Positions 19,893-28,134 of a DNA stretch of 64,000 nt are shown one piece after another. Position numbers and translations under genes: made by a program. The stretch is from Chitinophaga oryziterrae (GTDB lineage: Bacteria > Bacteroidota > Bacteroidia > Chitinophagales > Chitinophagaceae). Each line of letters starts with the position of its first letter. The stretch's first letter is position 1. The stretch lies in the NCBI RefSeq assembly GCF_009758125.1, contig NZ_WRXO01000009.1, forward strand, positions 1 to 64,000, written 5' to 3'. The notes beneath the pieces are model-generated. The model was given only the letters and a program-made list of their open reading frames with translations. It was not told the origin of the DNA and did no database searches.

Positions 19893-19935
19893 ATAAAGCA
19901 TAAGACCCGCTCTGAGAGCAGGTCTTATGCTTTAT
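19893..19935. terminator. Bidirectional terminator between small ORF and tRNA-Pro
   Basis: A perfect 15-bp inverted repeat, ATAAAGCATAAGACC (19893-19907) and its complement (19921-19935), around a 13-nt loop. It begins 3 nt past the small ORF stop and ends 2 nt before the tRNA 3' end, so it can end transcription from both sides. Confidence 0.8.
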
Positions 19936-19936
19936 G

Positions 19937-20010
19937 TCGGGACGACTAGATTCGAACTAGCGACCTCTTGCACCCCATGCAAGCGCGCTACCGGGCTGCG
20001 CTACGTCCCG
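19937..20010 (-). tRNA. tRNA-Pro (anticodon GGG)
   Basis: The minus strand folds as a full cloverleaf: 7-bp acceptor stem CGGGACG/CGTCCCG with discriminator A, D arm, anticodon stem CTTGC/GCAAG around loop ATGGGGT (anticodon GGG, reads CCC/CCU proline codons), and T arm with TTCGAAT. CCA is not encoded. A terminator hairpin follows directly. Confidence 0.96.
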
Positions 20011-20042
20011 AAAAACCGGTATCCGTTTTTGACGACGGGATG

Positions 20043-20050
20043 CAAATGTA
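20043..20050 (-). promoter_or_regulatory. -7 box of tRNA-Pro
   Basis: Minus strand TACATTTG matches TAnnTTTG, 33 nt upstream of the mature tRNA 5' end, in an AT-rich stretch. Confidence 0.5.
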
Positions 20051-20124
20051 ATTATAAAATTGATTTTTTAAAATTTTATAGCCTACAAATATCCCCAATC
20101 TGCACGCCCTAATCTTAATTTCTA

Positions 20125-20132
20125 TACTTTTG
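20125..20132 (+). promoter_or_regulatory. -7 box of the pyrC-like operon
   Basis: TACTTTTG matches TAnnTTTG and lies 43 nt before the ATG at 20176. No convincing -33 box. Confidence 0.55.
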
Positions 20133-20175
20133 TTGCCGGCATTTAAAAGAACGGTATAGACACAGTTAGTTCAGC

Positions 20176-21435
20176 ATGCAAATACTACTCAAAAACGTAC
20201 AAATCACCGCTCCTTCCTCTCCGTTCCACGGACAGCAGCAGGATATTCTGATCGAAAACGGTATCATCAGCCAGGTAAGCAGCAATATTGAGGCGCCTGA
20301 AGCACAGGTAATTGAAGGTAATAACCTGCATGTATCGCTGGGTTGGACAGACATCTTCTCGCACTTCTGCGATCCGGGACAGGAATACAAAGAAGACCTG
20401 CAAACAGGCGTTGCCGCCGCAGCCAAAGGTGGATTCACTACCGTTATGGTAGTGCCCAACACCCAGCCTGCGCTGCACACCAAGCCGCAGATAGAATATG
20501 TGATCAGCAAAACACGCCACAGCGCCGTACAGGTCCTCCCCATAGGAGCCATTACCAAAAACCTGGAAGGTACCTCACTGGCAGAAATGTACGAAATGAG
20601 CCAGGCTGGCGCTGTAGCCTTCTCCGACGGATTAAAGCCTTTGCAGTCGCCTGGTATGATGCTCAAAGCGCTCCAGTATGTGAAAGCTATCAACGGGACT
20701 ATCATCCAACTGCCGGACGATCTCACCATCTCCGCCCATGGCCTCATGCACGAAGGCATTTATAGCACACAGTTAGGCATGCCCGGCAAACCGGCTATTG
20801 CAGAAGAACTTATTATTCAAAGAGATATAGAGTTAGCCAAATATACAGACTCCCGCATCCACTTCACCGGGATCAGTACCCGCAAAGCGGTAGAACTGAT
20901 TAAAAGGGCTAAAGCGGATGGCGTTAAAGTAACCTGCTCCGTAACACCTTATCACCTCTCCCTCACCGATGCCGGACTGGAAACCTACGATGCCAATCTG
21001 AAGGTAAACCCGCCTCTGCGCAGCGCCGATGATGTGAAAGCATTACAGGATGCCGTAAAGGAAGGAGTGATAGACTGCTTCGCTACCCATCACCTGCCGC
21101 AGGACTGGGACGCTAAACAGGTTGAGTTCGAATACGCTAAAAATGGCATGATAGGATTGGAAAGCTGCTTCGGGGTACTCCGCAAATACTTACCCGAAGT
21201 GCCACTGGATCAATTGATTAACATGCTCACAATAAAACCGAGAGAGATATTTAACCTGCCTGCACACACGCTGGCAATAAATGCAACCGCTAACTTTACC
21301 CTCTTCGATCCGGAAGAGGAATGGGTACTTACACCGGCTCACCTGGCAAGCAGGTCCAAAAATTCAGCGTATATTGGCGCTCAATTAAAGGGAACCGTGA
21401 AAGGAATTATTAACGGCACCCTCACCCAACTTTAA
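20176..21435 (+). CDS. Dihydroorotase homologue with lost metal ligands (PyrC'-like)
   Basis: 419 residues, amidohydrolase fold, the usual length of type I dihydroorotase, the pyrimidine enzyme that closes carbamoyl-aspartate to dihydroorotate. The metal-binding residues are changed: the HxHxREPG motif reads F61-S-H63-F-C65-DPG; the late zinc His in the HVST motif reads TGIST (231-235); and the catalytic Asp in ATDHAP reads ATHHLP (303-308). Substrate-side motifs such as VVPNTQP, TPYHL and GLES are kept. It is therefore probably catalytically dead, like the PyrC' proteins that act as structural partners of aspartate transcarbamoylase. It heads the plus-strand run; DUF4199 follows 14 nt later. 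Confidence 0.9.
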   Translation: MQILLKNVQITAPSSPFHGQQQDILIENGIISQVSSNIEAPEAQVIEGNNLHVSLGWTDIFSHFCDPGQEYKEDLQTGVAAAAKGGFTTVMVVPNTQPALHTKPQIEYVISKTRHSAVQVLPIGAITKNLEGTSLAEMYEMSQAGAVAFSDGLKPLQSPGMMLKALQYVKAINGTIIQLPDDLTISAHGLMHEGIYSTQLGMPGKPAIAEELIIQRDIELAKYTDSRIHFTGISTRKAVELIKRAKADGVKVTCSVTPYHLSLTDAGLETYDANLKVNPPLRSADDVKALQDAVKEGVIDCFATHHLPQDWDAKQVEFEYAKNGMIGLESCFGVLRKYLPEVPLDQLINMLTIKPREIFNLPAHTLAINATANFTLFDPEEEWVLTPAHLASRSKNSAYIGAQLKGTVKGIINGTLTQL

Positions 21436-21449
21436 AATGTCATCTGAAT

Positions 21450-21965
21450 ATGAGTAATCCTGGTATTAAGTGGGGTTTAATAGCTGGCGCTGTAGCTATA
21501 CTGGTTAATATAATAGTATGGCAGCTCAGCCATGAATTGTTTTTCAGCTTCGTACTGGGCATGATACTCCTGGCCGTATTCGTTATTTTCAGCGTATTCG
21601 CCGGATTACAACAAAAACGCGCACTGGGAGGGTTCATCGATTTCAAACAAGCACTCAAACCCGTTTTTCTCACCTTCGTGATAGGTGGACTGATGGCCGT
21701 TATCTGCACTTACGTTTTTTACAACTTTGTGGACCCTACCATTCCGGACCAGGCTAAACAACATGCAGTAGCCACGGCCGACAGGACCCTCCACTGGGCC
21801 CATATGCCGGAAGACGATATCGATAAGCAACTGGATGAAATCAGAAAGCAGGACTATCACATGCCTGCCACAGGGATCATACTGACTTACTTTTCGCTGG
21901 TGATACGCTATTTTGTACTCGCCGCCATCGTATCCGTATGCATCCGGAAAAAACGTACCGTATAA
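21450..21965 (+). CDS. DUF4199 membrane protein
   Basis: 171 residues with about four transmembrane segments: two near 8-55, one near 70-90, and one near 145-165. Between the third and fourth lies a polar loop with an acidic stretch (MPEDDIDKQLDEI). This is the pattern of the Bacteroidota DUF4199 family, whose function is not known. It sits 14 nt after the dihydroorotase homologue and 14 nt before the GT2 start, so it is likely part of the same transcript. The link to glycosylation is positional only. Confidence 0.8.
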   Translation: MSNPGIKWGLIAGAVAILVNIIVWQLSHELFFSFVLGMILLAVFVIFSVFAGLQQKRALGGFIDFKQALKPVFLTFVIGGLMAVICTYVFYNFVDPTIPDQAKQHAVATADRTLHWAHMPEDDIDKQLDEIRKQDYHMPATGIILTYFSLVIRYFVLAAIVSVCIRKKRTV

Positions 21966-21979
21966 ACTATCTTAGCAAC

Positions 21980-22927
21980 ATGGATATTTCAGTTATCGTT
22001 CCCTTAAAAAACGAAGAAGAATCACTGCCTGAACTCGCTGCATGGATAGACCGTGTAATGAAAGAGAATAACTTCTCCTACGAAGTGTGGATGATCGATG
22101 ATGGCAGTACCGATACTTCCTGGAGTGTAATTCAGCAACTCGCTGAAGCAAATCCTAATATCAAGGGTATCAAATTCCAGCGCAACTACGGTAAATCAGC
22201 GGCCCTGAATGAAGGCTTCAAAGCTGCCCAGGGACAGGTGATGATCACCATGGACGCTGATCTGCAGGATAGTCCTGATGAAATACCCGAACTCTACCGC
22301 ATGATCAAGGAAGATGGATATGATATTGTGAGCGGCTGGAAAAAGAAACGTTACGACAACGCCCTCGCAAAGAACCTCCCTTCTAAATTATACAACTGGA
22401 CCACCACCAGAATGAGTGGCGTAAAGTTGCATGATATGAACTGCGGCCTTAAATCATACCGCAAGAAAGTTGCTAAAAGCATTGAAGTATACGGAGAAAT
22501 GCACCGTTACATCCCCGTTATCGCCAAATGGAGCGGCTTCCGCAACATCGGTGAGAAAGTGGTGGAACACCGCGCCCGTAAATACGGCACCTCTAAATTT
22601 GGTCTGGAACGCTTTATCAATGGCTTCCTGGACCTGGCTTCCATCATGTTCATCGGTAAATTCGGGAAACGCCCTATGCACCTGTTTGGCGCATTAGGGA
22701 CCGTTTGCTTCCTCATCGGTTTTATCATCACCGCAGACCTGGCAATAGAACGTATCTGGAACTCTGTATATAAAATGACAGAACGCCCGCTGTTTTATTT
22801 CGCCATGCTGGCCATGATCATAGGCTCCCAGTTATTCCTGACAGGTTTTATCGGAGAACTGCTCACAAGAAACTCCCCGGAAAGGAACGACTACCTGGTG
22901 GAAACTGTATTAGACCGTACCAAATAA
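21980..22927 (+). CDS. GT2 glycosyltransferase, polyprenyl-phosphate sugar transferase type
   Basis: 315 residues from the ATG at 21980. An upstream ATG at 21938 would overlap DUF4199 and add 14 residues before the conserved start DISVIVPLKNEEESLP. It is a DPM1/GtrB-like GT2: nucleotide-sugar motif WMIDDGSTD, metal motif MDADLQDSP, then two C-terminal membrane segments (about 232-255 and 272-295). Such enzymes put a sugar on undecaprenyl phosphate at the inner membrane for later transfer outside. One nt separates it from the GT4 gene. Confidence 0.9.
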   Translation: MDISVIVPLKNEEESLPELAAWIDRVMKENNFSYEVWMIDDGSTDTSWSVIQQLAEANPNIKGIKFQRNYGKSAALNEGFKAAQGQVMITMDADLQDSPDEIPELYRMIKEDGYDIVSGWKKKRYDNALAKNLPSKLYNWTTTRMSGVKLHDMNCGLKSYRKKVAKSIEVYGEMHRYIPVIAKWSGFRNIGEKVVEHRARKYGTSKFGLERFINGFLDLASIMFIGKFGKRPMHLFGALGTVCFLIGFIITADLAIERIWNSVYKMTERPLFYFAMLAMIIGSQLFLTGFIGELLTRNSPERNDYLVETVLDRTK

Positions 22928-22928
22928 T

Positions 22929-24047
22929 ATGAAGATCCTGATACTTGGCCCAGCCTGGCCCTTCCGGGGCGGTCTGGCTGCCTATAACGAAAGACTGGCA
23001 GAAGAATTACAGCTCACCGCAGAAGTGGAGATCTGGACATTCACTGTGCAGTATCCCAACTTCCTGTTTCCGGGTAAAAGTCAGTATGCCACTGAACCGG
23101 CCCCGGCCAACCTGCGCATCCGCAGGATGATCAACTCTGTCAATCCAATCAACTGGTGGATCACCGGCCGCAAAATCCGTCAGATGGCGCCGGATATCAT
23201 CATCGTCAAATACTGGCTCCCTTTCATGGGGCCTGCGCTGGGTACCTTATTGCGCCTGGGCAAAAACAAACACACAAAAGTAGTCTCTATCTTAGATAAT
23301 GTAATCCCGCACGAAAAACGCCCGGGTGATGTACCATTTACCAAATACTTCCTCAAACCGGTAGATGCTTTCATTGCCATGAGCCAGTCCGTGCTGGACG
23401 ATCTAAAACTGTTTGAACCAAAGAAACCGGTATCACTCATCCCCCATCCTATCTACGATAACTATGGCACCCCTATATCCAAAGCTGCTGCCAGAGAAAA
23501 ACTACACCTGCAACAGGATAAGAAATACATCCTGTTCTTTGGCTTCATCCGCCAGTACAAGGGCCTGGACCTGCTGATGCAGGCCATGGCCGATGAACGT
23601 ATGAAAGATATCAGCCTGATAGTAGCAGGTGAGTTTTATGAAGATGCCACGCCTTACAGGCAACTCCTGGAGAAACTGCAACTGGGCGACCGTATCATCC
23701 TGCACACGGATTTCATCCCCAACGATGAAGTGAAGAACTTCTTCTGTGCGGCAGACCTGGTAGTACAACCTTACAAAAGCGCTACACAAAGCGGTATCTC
23801 ACAGATAGCTTATCACTTCGAAAAGCCAATGGTGGTGACCCGTGTAGGCGGACTGATAGAAATGGTACCGGATAATGTTGTAGGCTTCCAATGCAGCCCC
23901 GATCCTACCGATATCGCTACTGCCATTGAGAAATTCTATGCCGGCAACAGGGAAGCAGATATGATTGATGCCATCCGTATCGAAAAAAAGCAGTACTCCT
24001 GGTCGCGCCTGGCAAACGAAATCTATAAACTCGCTGAGAAACAATAA
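22929..24047 (+). CDS. GT4 family glycosyltransferase
   Basis: 372 residues, GT-B fold. The N-terminus KILILGPAWPFRGGLAAYNERLA is the acceptor-side start; the C-terminal half has FGFIRQYKGLDLLMQA and the nucleotide-binding region ending VVTRVGGLIEMV. It probably transfers a nucleotide-activated sugar to a lipid-linked glycan. It lies between the GT2 gene and the GDP-heptose genes, so the donor could be GDP-heptose (inference). Confidence 0.9.
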   Translation: MKILILGPAWPFRGGLAAYNERLAEELQLTAEVEIWTFTVQYPNFLFPGKSQYATEPAPANLRIRRMINSVNPINWWITGRKIRQMAPDIIIVKYWLPFMGPALGTLLRLGKNKHTKVVSILDNVIPHEKRPGDVPFTKYFLKPVDAFIAMSQSVLDDLKLFEPKKPVSLIPHPIYDNYGTPISKAAAREKLHLQQDKKYILFFGFIRQYKGLDLLMQAMADERMKDISLIVAGEFYEDATPYRQLLEKLQLGDRIILHTDFIPNDEVKNFFCAADLVVQPYKSATQSGISQIAYHFEKPMVVTRVGGLIEMVPDNVVGFQCSPDPTDIATAIEKFYAGNREADMIDAIRIEKKQYSWSRLANEIYKLAEKQ

Positions 24048-24133
24048 ACTACATTTAACTTTTTTTTAAGACAATTCGTTCCTGCTAATCGGGGATTGTT
24101 TTATCTTGCCGTTCTTATAAAACCAGATATATC

Positions 24134-25153
24134 GTGATCTATCGTAGCAAAGCACCTTTACGCCTGGGGCTGGCAGGAGGAGGAACAGATGTTAGCCCAT
24201 ACTCTGATATGTATGGAGGCGCCATCCTGAATGCAACCATCTCCTTATATGCACGTGCAGCCATTGAACCGCTGCAGGAAAATAAAGTCATTTTTGAATC
24301 TGCCGACAGGAAAGAACAACTTACCTGCGATGCCACTTTCCCTCTTCCTTTAGATGGTAAACTGGACATCCTGAAAGGTGTGATCAACCGGGTAGCAAAA
24401 GATTATGGCATCCCTTCAGGCTTTAAACTCACTACTTTCGTAGATGCTCCTGCAGGATCAGGACTGGGTACTTCCTCTACCCTGGTAGTGACCGTATTAG
24501 GCGCTTTTGCCGAGTGGTTAAAACTGCCTTTGGGCGAATATGACATGGCCCACCTGGCTTACGTGATAGAAAGAGAAGACCTGAAACAGGCTGGTGGTAA
24601 ACAGGACCAGTACGCTGCTACCTTCGGTGGTGTAAACTTCATGGAATTCTATGATGGTGATAAAGTGATCGTGAACCCACTGAGGATCAAGGATAAATAT
24701 CTCTATGAACTGGAAAATAACCTGGTACTGTATTATACCTCTACCAGCCGTTTATCAAGCAGTATCATTTCCGAACAACAAAAGAACGTACACGATAAAA
24801 AGTCGGCATCCATAGAAGCGATGCATCACCTGAAAGAACAGGCGGTGATGATGAAGGAAGCACTTTTAAAAGGTACGATAGACCGTATCGGAGATATCCT
24901 CGACTTCGGTTTCCAGCATAAAAAAAATATGGCTGTCGGGATCTCAAATTCTTCTTTAGATGATATCTATGATGCTGCAAAACGTGCAGGCGCAACCGGT
25001 GGTAAGATCTCCGGCGCAGGCGGCGGTGGTTTCATGATCTTCTATTGCCCGGCAAACACACGTTATGCGGTTGTAGACGCACTGTCTGCTTTCGGCGGTC
25101 ATGTGAAACGCTATCATTTTACTAATCACGGATTAAATACCTGGACTATCTGA
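24134..25153 (+). CDS. hddA: D-glycero-alpha-D-manno-heptose 7-phosphate kinase (GHMP family)
   Basis: 339 residues with a GTG start, chosen because the family starts with the same IYRSKAPLRLGLAGGGTD. The GHMP ATP loop reads PAGSGLGTSSTL (about 108-120) and the C-terminal motif is GATGGKISGAGGGGF. It phosphorylates heptose 7-phosphate at C1 in the GDP-heptose route. The next three genes supply the other steps, which supports HddA over other GHMP sugar kinases. An 86-nt gap separates it from the GT4 gene; it overlaps gmhA by 1 nt. Confidence 0.88.
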   Translation: MIYRSKAPLRLGLAGGGTDVSPYSDMYGGAILNATISLYARAAIEPLQENKVIFESADRKEQLTCDATFPLPLDGKLDILKGVINRVAKDYGIPSGFKLTTFVDAPAGSGLGTSSTLVVTVLGAFAEWLKLPLGEYDMAHLAYVIEREDLKQAGGKQDQYAATFGGVNFMEFYDGDKVIVNPLRIKDKYLYELENNLVLYYTSTSRLSSSIISEQQKNVHDKKSASIEAMHHLKEQAVMMKEALLKGTIDRIGDILDFGFQHKKNMAVGISNSSLDDIYDAAKRAGATGGKISGAGGGGFMIFYCPANTRYAVVDALSAFGGHVKRYHFTNHGLNTWTI

Positions 25154-25728
25154 TGACTAACAATATTATACGCATCCTCCGCGAAAGTATCGCCGTAAAA
25201 GAGGCTATCTGTAATGATGCAGCGCTTGTACACGCTATACAACAGGTTGCCAATGTAATCACCGGCAGCCTGCAGCAAAAACACAAGATCCTTTTCTGCG
25301 GTAATGGCGGCAGCGCAGCTGATGCACAACACCTCGCAGCTGAATTCTCCGGCCGTTTTTATAAGGACAGAACACCGCTGTACGCAGAGGCACTGCACTG
25401 CAATACCTCATACATGACTGCTGTTGGCAATGACTACGGTTACGACCAGGTATACGCGCGTATACTGCGCGGTATAGGCCAGGAAGGGGATGTACTGGTA
25501 GGTATCTCTACTTCAGGGAATTCCGCCAACATCCTGGAAGCATACAAAGTGGCCAAAGAGAAAGGAATGATCATCGTGAGCATGACTGGCTTCAGCGGCG
25601 GAAAAATGAGAGAGAACAGCGATTACCTGCTGAACATGCCTTCTTCAGATACTCCAAGGATACAGGAATCCCATATCACCGTAGGACATATCATTTGCGA
25701 AATAGTGGAAAATAACCTCTTCCCATGA
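25153..25728 (+). CDS. gmhA: Sedoheptulose 7-phosphate isomerase
   Basis: 191-residue SIS-domain protein of normal GmhA length. It has the family signatures CGNGGSAADAQHLAAE (about 49-64) and GISTSGNSANI (about 117-127), and the metal/catalytic residues in ESHITVGHIICE. It converts sedoheptulose 7-phosphate to D-glycero-D-manno-heptose 7-phosphate, the entry step to nucleotide heptoses. It overlaps hddA by 1 nt and hddC by 4 nt, so translation is coupled. Confidence 0.93.
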   Translation: MTNNIIRILRESIAVKEAICNDAALVHAIQQVANVITGSLQQKHKILFCGNGGSAADAQHLAAEFSGRFYKDRTPLYAEALHCNTSYMTAVGNDYGYDQVYARILRGIGQEGDVLVGISTSGNSANILEAYKVAKEKGMIIVSMTGFSGGKMRENSDYLLNMPSSDTPRIQESHITVGHIICEIVENNLFP

Positions 25729-26411
25729 TTACGGAATGTATCGTTCTTGCCGGTGGACTGGGTACACGCCTGCGCAGCGTAGTGGCTGATAAGCCCAAAT
25801 GCATGGCGCCTGTGGGCAAACACCCTTTCCTGTATTATCTGCTGAAATGCTTAAAAGAACAGGGAATCACACATGTGGTATTGTCTCTTGGGTATAAATC
25901 AGAACAGGTGATAGACTGGTGCAAAGAAGCCAATTTAGATATAGAGATCTCATTTGTGATTGAAGAAGAACCTTTAGGCACCGGCGGTGGCATCCTGCTG
26001 GCCATGTCCGAAATCAAAGGCAATGAATTCTTTATCACCAACGGAGATACTTTCTTTGGCGTACCACTCCATGAACTATACAGCTTCCACCAGCAAAAGC
26101 AAAGCGCACTGTCACTGGCTTTAAAACCCATGTACCAGTTCGAACGCTATGGCAGTGTGGAACTGGATGAAAACGGCCGCATCACCGCCTTCCTGGAAAA
26201 ACAATTCCGTGAAGAAGGACTGATCAACGGTGGTATCTATCTGACTTCAAAACAATACCTGCAAAGCCTGGGACTTCCACAGCAGTTCTCGTTTGAAAAA
26301 GAAGTACTGGAGAAAAGCAAAGCCCTCTACGGGTTTATAAGTGATACTTATTTTATTGATATAGGTGTTCCGGATGATTATGCACGGGTGCAGACAGAAC
26401 TGGGCAGTTAA
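25725..26411 (+). CDS. hddC: D-glycero-alpha-D-manno-heptose 1-phosphate guanylyltransferase
   Basis: 228-residue nucleotidyltransferase. It begins CIVLAGGLGTRLRSVV (nucleotide loop) followed by DKPKCMAPVGKHPFL, and has EEPLGTGGGILLA and NGDTFFGV (metal Asp). It attaches GMP to heptose 1-phosphate to give GDP-D-glycero-alpha-D-manno-heptose. The assignment rests on the motifs plus the neighbours hddA, gmhA and gmhB. It starts inside the end of gmhA (ATGA overlap). Confidence 0.88.
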   Translation: MITECIVLAGGLGTRLRSVVADKPKCMAPVGKHPFLYYLLKCLKEQGITHVVLSLGYKSEQVIDWCKEANLDIEISFVIEEEPLGTGGGILLAMSEIKGNEFFITNGDTFFGVPLHELYSFHQQKQSALSLALKPMYQFERYGSVELDENGRITAFLEKQFREEGLINGGIYLTSKQYLQSLGLPQQFSFEKEVLEKSKALYGFISDTYFIDIGVPDDYARVQTELGS

Positions 26412-26420
26412 TTAAATATT

Positions 26421-26960
26421 ATGCAGATAGATACTTCCTGGACATTATTCCTGGATAGAGACGGGGTAATCAATAACGAGATCAAAGACGGATATGTACT
26501 CAGCTGGGATATGTTCCACTTTGCCGATGGTGTATTGGAAGCCCTGCCTGCCCTGGCGGCCAAATTCGGACATATCGTAATGGTTACCAATCAACGCTGC
26601 ATAGGCCGGGGATTACTGACCGTAGATGGCTTAAACGCCATTCACGCGAATATGCTGGAACAGATCACCCAACACGGTGGCCGTATAGATAAAATCTACT
26701 TTTGCCCGGATATAGATAACGACAGCCCCTGCCGTAAACCCAACAACGGCATGGCCCTGCAGGCAAAGGCCGACTTCCCCGATATCGATTTTTCAAAGGC
26801 TGTTATGGTAGGTAACACCCTCAGTGACATGAACTTCGCTAAAAATATGGGCATGTACACGGTATTCATTCCTTCCACACAACCGCATCAACCTATCCCC
26901 CATCCTTTAATGGACAGCCGTTACAATAGTTTATTGGATTTTTCCCGGATCATACAATAA
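26421..26960 (+). CDS. gmhB: D,D-heptose 1,7-bisphosphate phosphatase (HAD family)
   Basis: 179 residues, HAD family. Motif I is LFLDRDGVIN (Asp12, Asp14), motif II VTNQ, then CRKPNNGM typical of GmhB-like enzymes. Motif IV reads VGNTLSDMNFA, with Asn where GmhB has Asp (VGDxxxD), while the second Asp stays. The zinc-binding Cys/His cluster of E. coli GmhB is reduced to FCPDIDNDSPC. It would remove the C7 phosphate from heptose 1,7-bisphosphate before guanylylation. Starts 9 nt after hddC. Confidence 0.82.
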   Translation: MQIDTSWTLFLDRDGVINNEIKDGYVLSWDMFHFADGVLEALPALAAKFGHIVMVTNQRCIGRGLLTVDGLNAIHANMLEQITQHGGRIDKIYFCPDIDNDSPCRKPNNGMALQAKADFPDIDFSKAVMVGNTLSDMNFAKNMGMYTVFIPSTQPHQPIPHPLMDSRYNSLLDFSRIIQ

Positions 26961-26988
26961 ATTTGTTCTATATAACGTAAATAGAATT

Positions 26989-27948
26989 ATGTTCAGAGCC
27001 ATATTACTTCTTTTACCAGCTTTCATTTACGGTAGTGTACAGGCACAGCGTATCAGCGCGGCTGATGCTGCTTCCATGGCTGTACAGCAGGATTCCCTGC
27101 ACTACCTGTCAGACATGATCCTCCGGGGTAAAGACGAGCAGGCGAGACAGGATGCCAACGATCGCTTTATTCCAAAGCTGGTAAAGGCCCTGAAGACGCC
27201 TTATTCATTCAACTTCCGCTTCGATTCACTGACGACGGTTTCCATTCAATATCCACAGGATAGCTCTTTCCGCATCTTTACCTGGGGGCTGGAACTGGAA
27301 ACAACCTTCTACCATCATTATGGTGCGATACAGATGAAAACGGATGACGGCAAACTGAAGCTGTTCCCTTTATTCGACAACTCCGATTACATGAACCCGG
27401 ATACCATCGCCAATAACAAAAGCTGGTACGGTTGTTTATATTATAAGATCATTCAGCGTCATTATTTCAATGCTGAATTTTATACCCTCTTTGGCTGGGA
27501 CGCTAATAATATCCGTAGTCAGAAGAAACTGATAGATGTACTGATGTTTAAAGACGGACAACCCATCTTCGGAGGTCCTTTCTTCAGCTTTATGGAAGAT
27601 TCTACGCCTAAACCTACACGAAACAGGTTTATCCTTGAATATAAAAAGGACGCTACTATCAGCCTTAGTTATAATGCAGAAATGGATATGATCGTATATG
27701 ATCACCTGATCTCAGAAACCAATCAGAAAAGTAAACCTTCTACCTTTGTTCCTGATCTCGATTATGAAGGATTTAAATGGAAAGCCGGTAAATGGATGCA
27801 TATAGATAAGGTTTTCCATGATGCATTACCGTTAGGCAAATTCCCGGTGCAACAACCACTGGACCAGCGACGGAAGAATATGATGAAACCGCAGACAGCA
27901 GAGGATATCAACGCGGAACAACTGGAGAAAGCGAAGAAGAAAAATTAG
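26989..27948 (+). CDS. Exported protein of unknown function
   Basis: 319 residues. A signal peptide (FRAILLLLPAFIYGSVQAQ) predicts export to the periplasm; there is no lipobox. The rest is rich in aromatic residues and beta-strand patterns, with no motif I recognise, and it ends in a Lys-rich charged tail. It starts 28 nt after gmhB and may be the last gene of the heptose transcript. A repeat and hairpin region follows. Confidence 0.75.
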   Translation: MFRAILLLLPAFIYGSVQAQRISAADAASMAVQQDSLHYLSDMILRGKDEQARQDANDRFIPKLVKALKTPYSFNFRFDSLTTVSIQYPQDSSFRIFTWGLELETTFYHHYGAIQMKTDDGKLKLFPLFDNSDYMNPDTIANNKSWYGCLYYKIIQRHYFNAEFYTLFGWDANNIRSQKKLIDVLMFKDGQPIFGGPFFSFMEDSTPKPTRNRFILEYKKDATISLSYNAEMDMIVYDHLISETNQKSKPSTFVPDLDYEGFKWKAGKWMHIDKVFHDALPLGKFPVQQPLDQRRKNMMKPQTAEDINAEQLEKAKKKN

Positions 27949-28000
27949 TTATACTGATAAATAAAAACAGGCTGCCAAAAGTATTAGCAGATACTCAAAA

Positions 28001-28045
28001 GACTCCGTCAGGAGCCTCGTGTTTGTAGCTACAATCTATCTTCCA
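28001..28045. repeat. Interspersed CTCCGT/GGAG repeat with GTTTGT box, copy 1
   Basis: Hairpin core GACTCCGTCAGGAGCC (28001-28016), then GTTTGTAG (28021-28028) and a tail ending TCTTCCACAT. A second copy with the same layout is at 47841-47877. Intergenic hairpin-plus-GTTTGT repeats are, as I recall, common in Bacteroidota genomes. Confidence 0.6.
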
Positions 28046-28051
28046 CATAAA

Positions 28052-28108
28052 AGGCTCCGTCAGGAGTCCCCTGATATTAGCAGTCTTAGGGAACTCCTAA
28101 CGGAGCCT
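28052..28108. terminator. Long inverted repeat between convergent genes
   Basis: The left arm starting AGGCTCCGTCAGGAGT (28052-28067) pairs with the right arm ACTCCTAACGGAGCCT (28093-28108), extended inward by CCCT/AGGG. Each arm is itself a copy of the short CTCCGT repeat in opposite orientation. It lies between the plus-strand exported-protein gene and minus-strand parC, and is likely a two-way terminator. Confidence 0.7.
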
Positions 28109-28134
28109 ATATTTTGTTGCACTTTTCCTATAAG

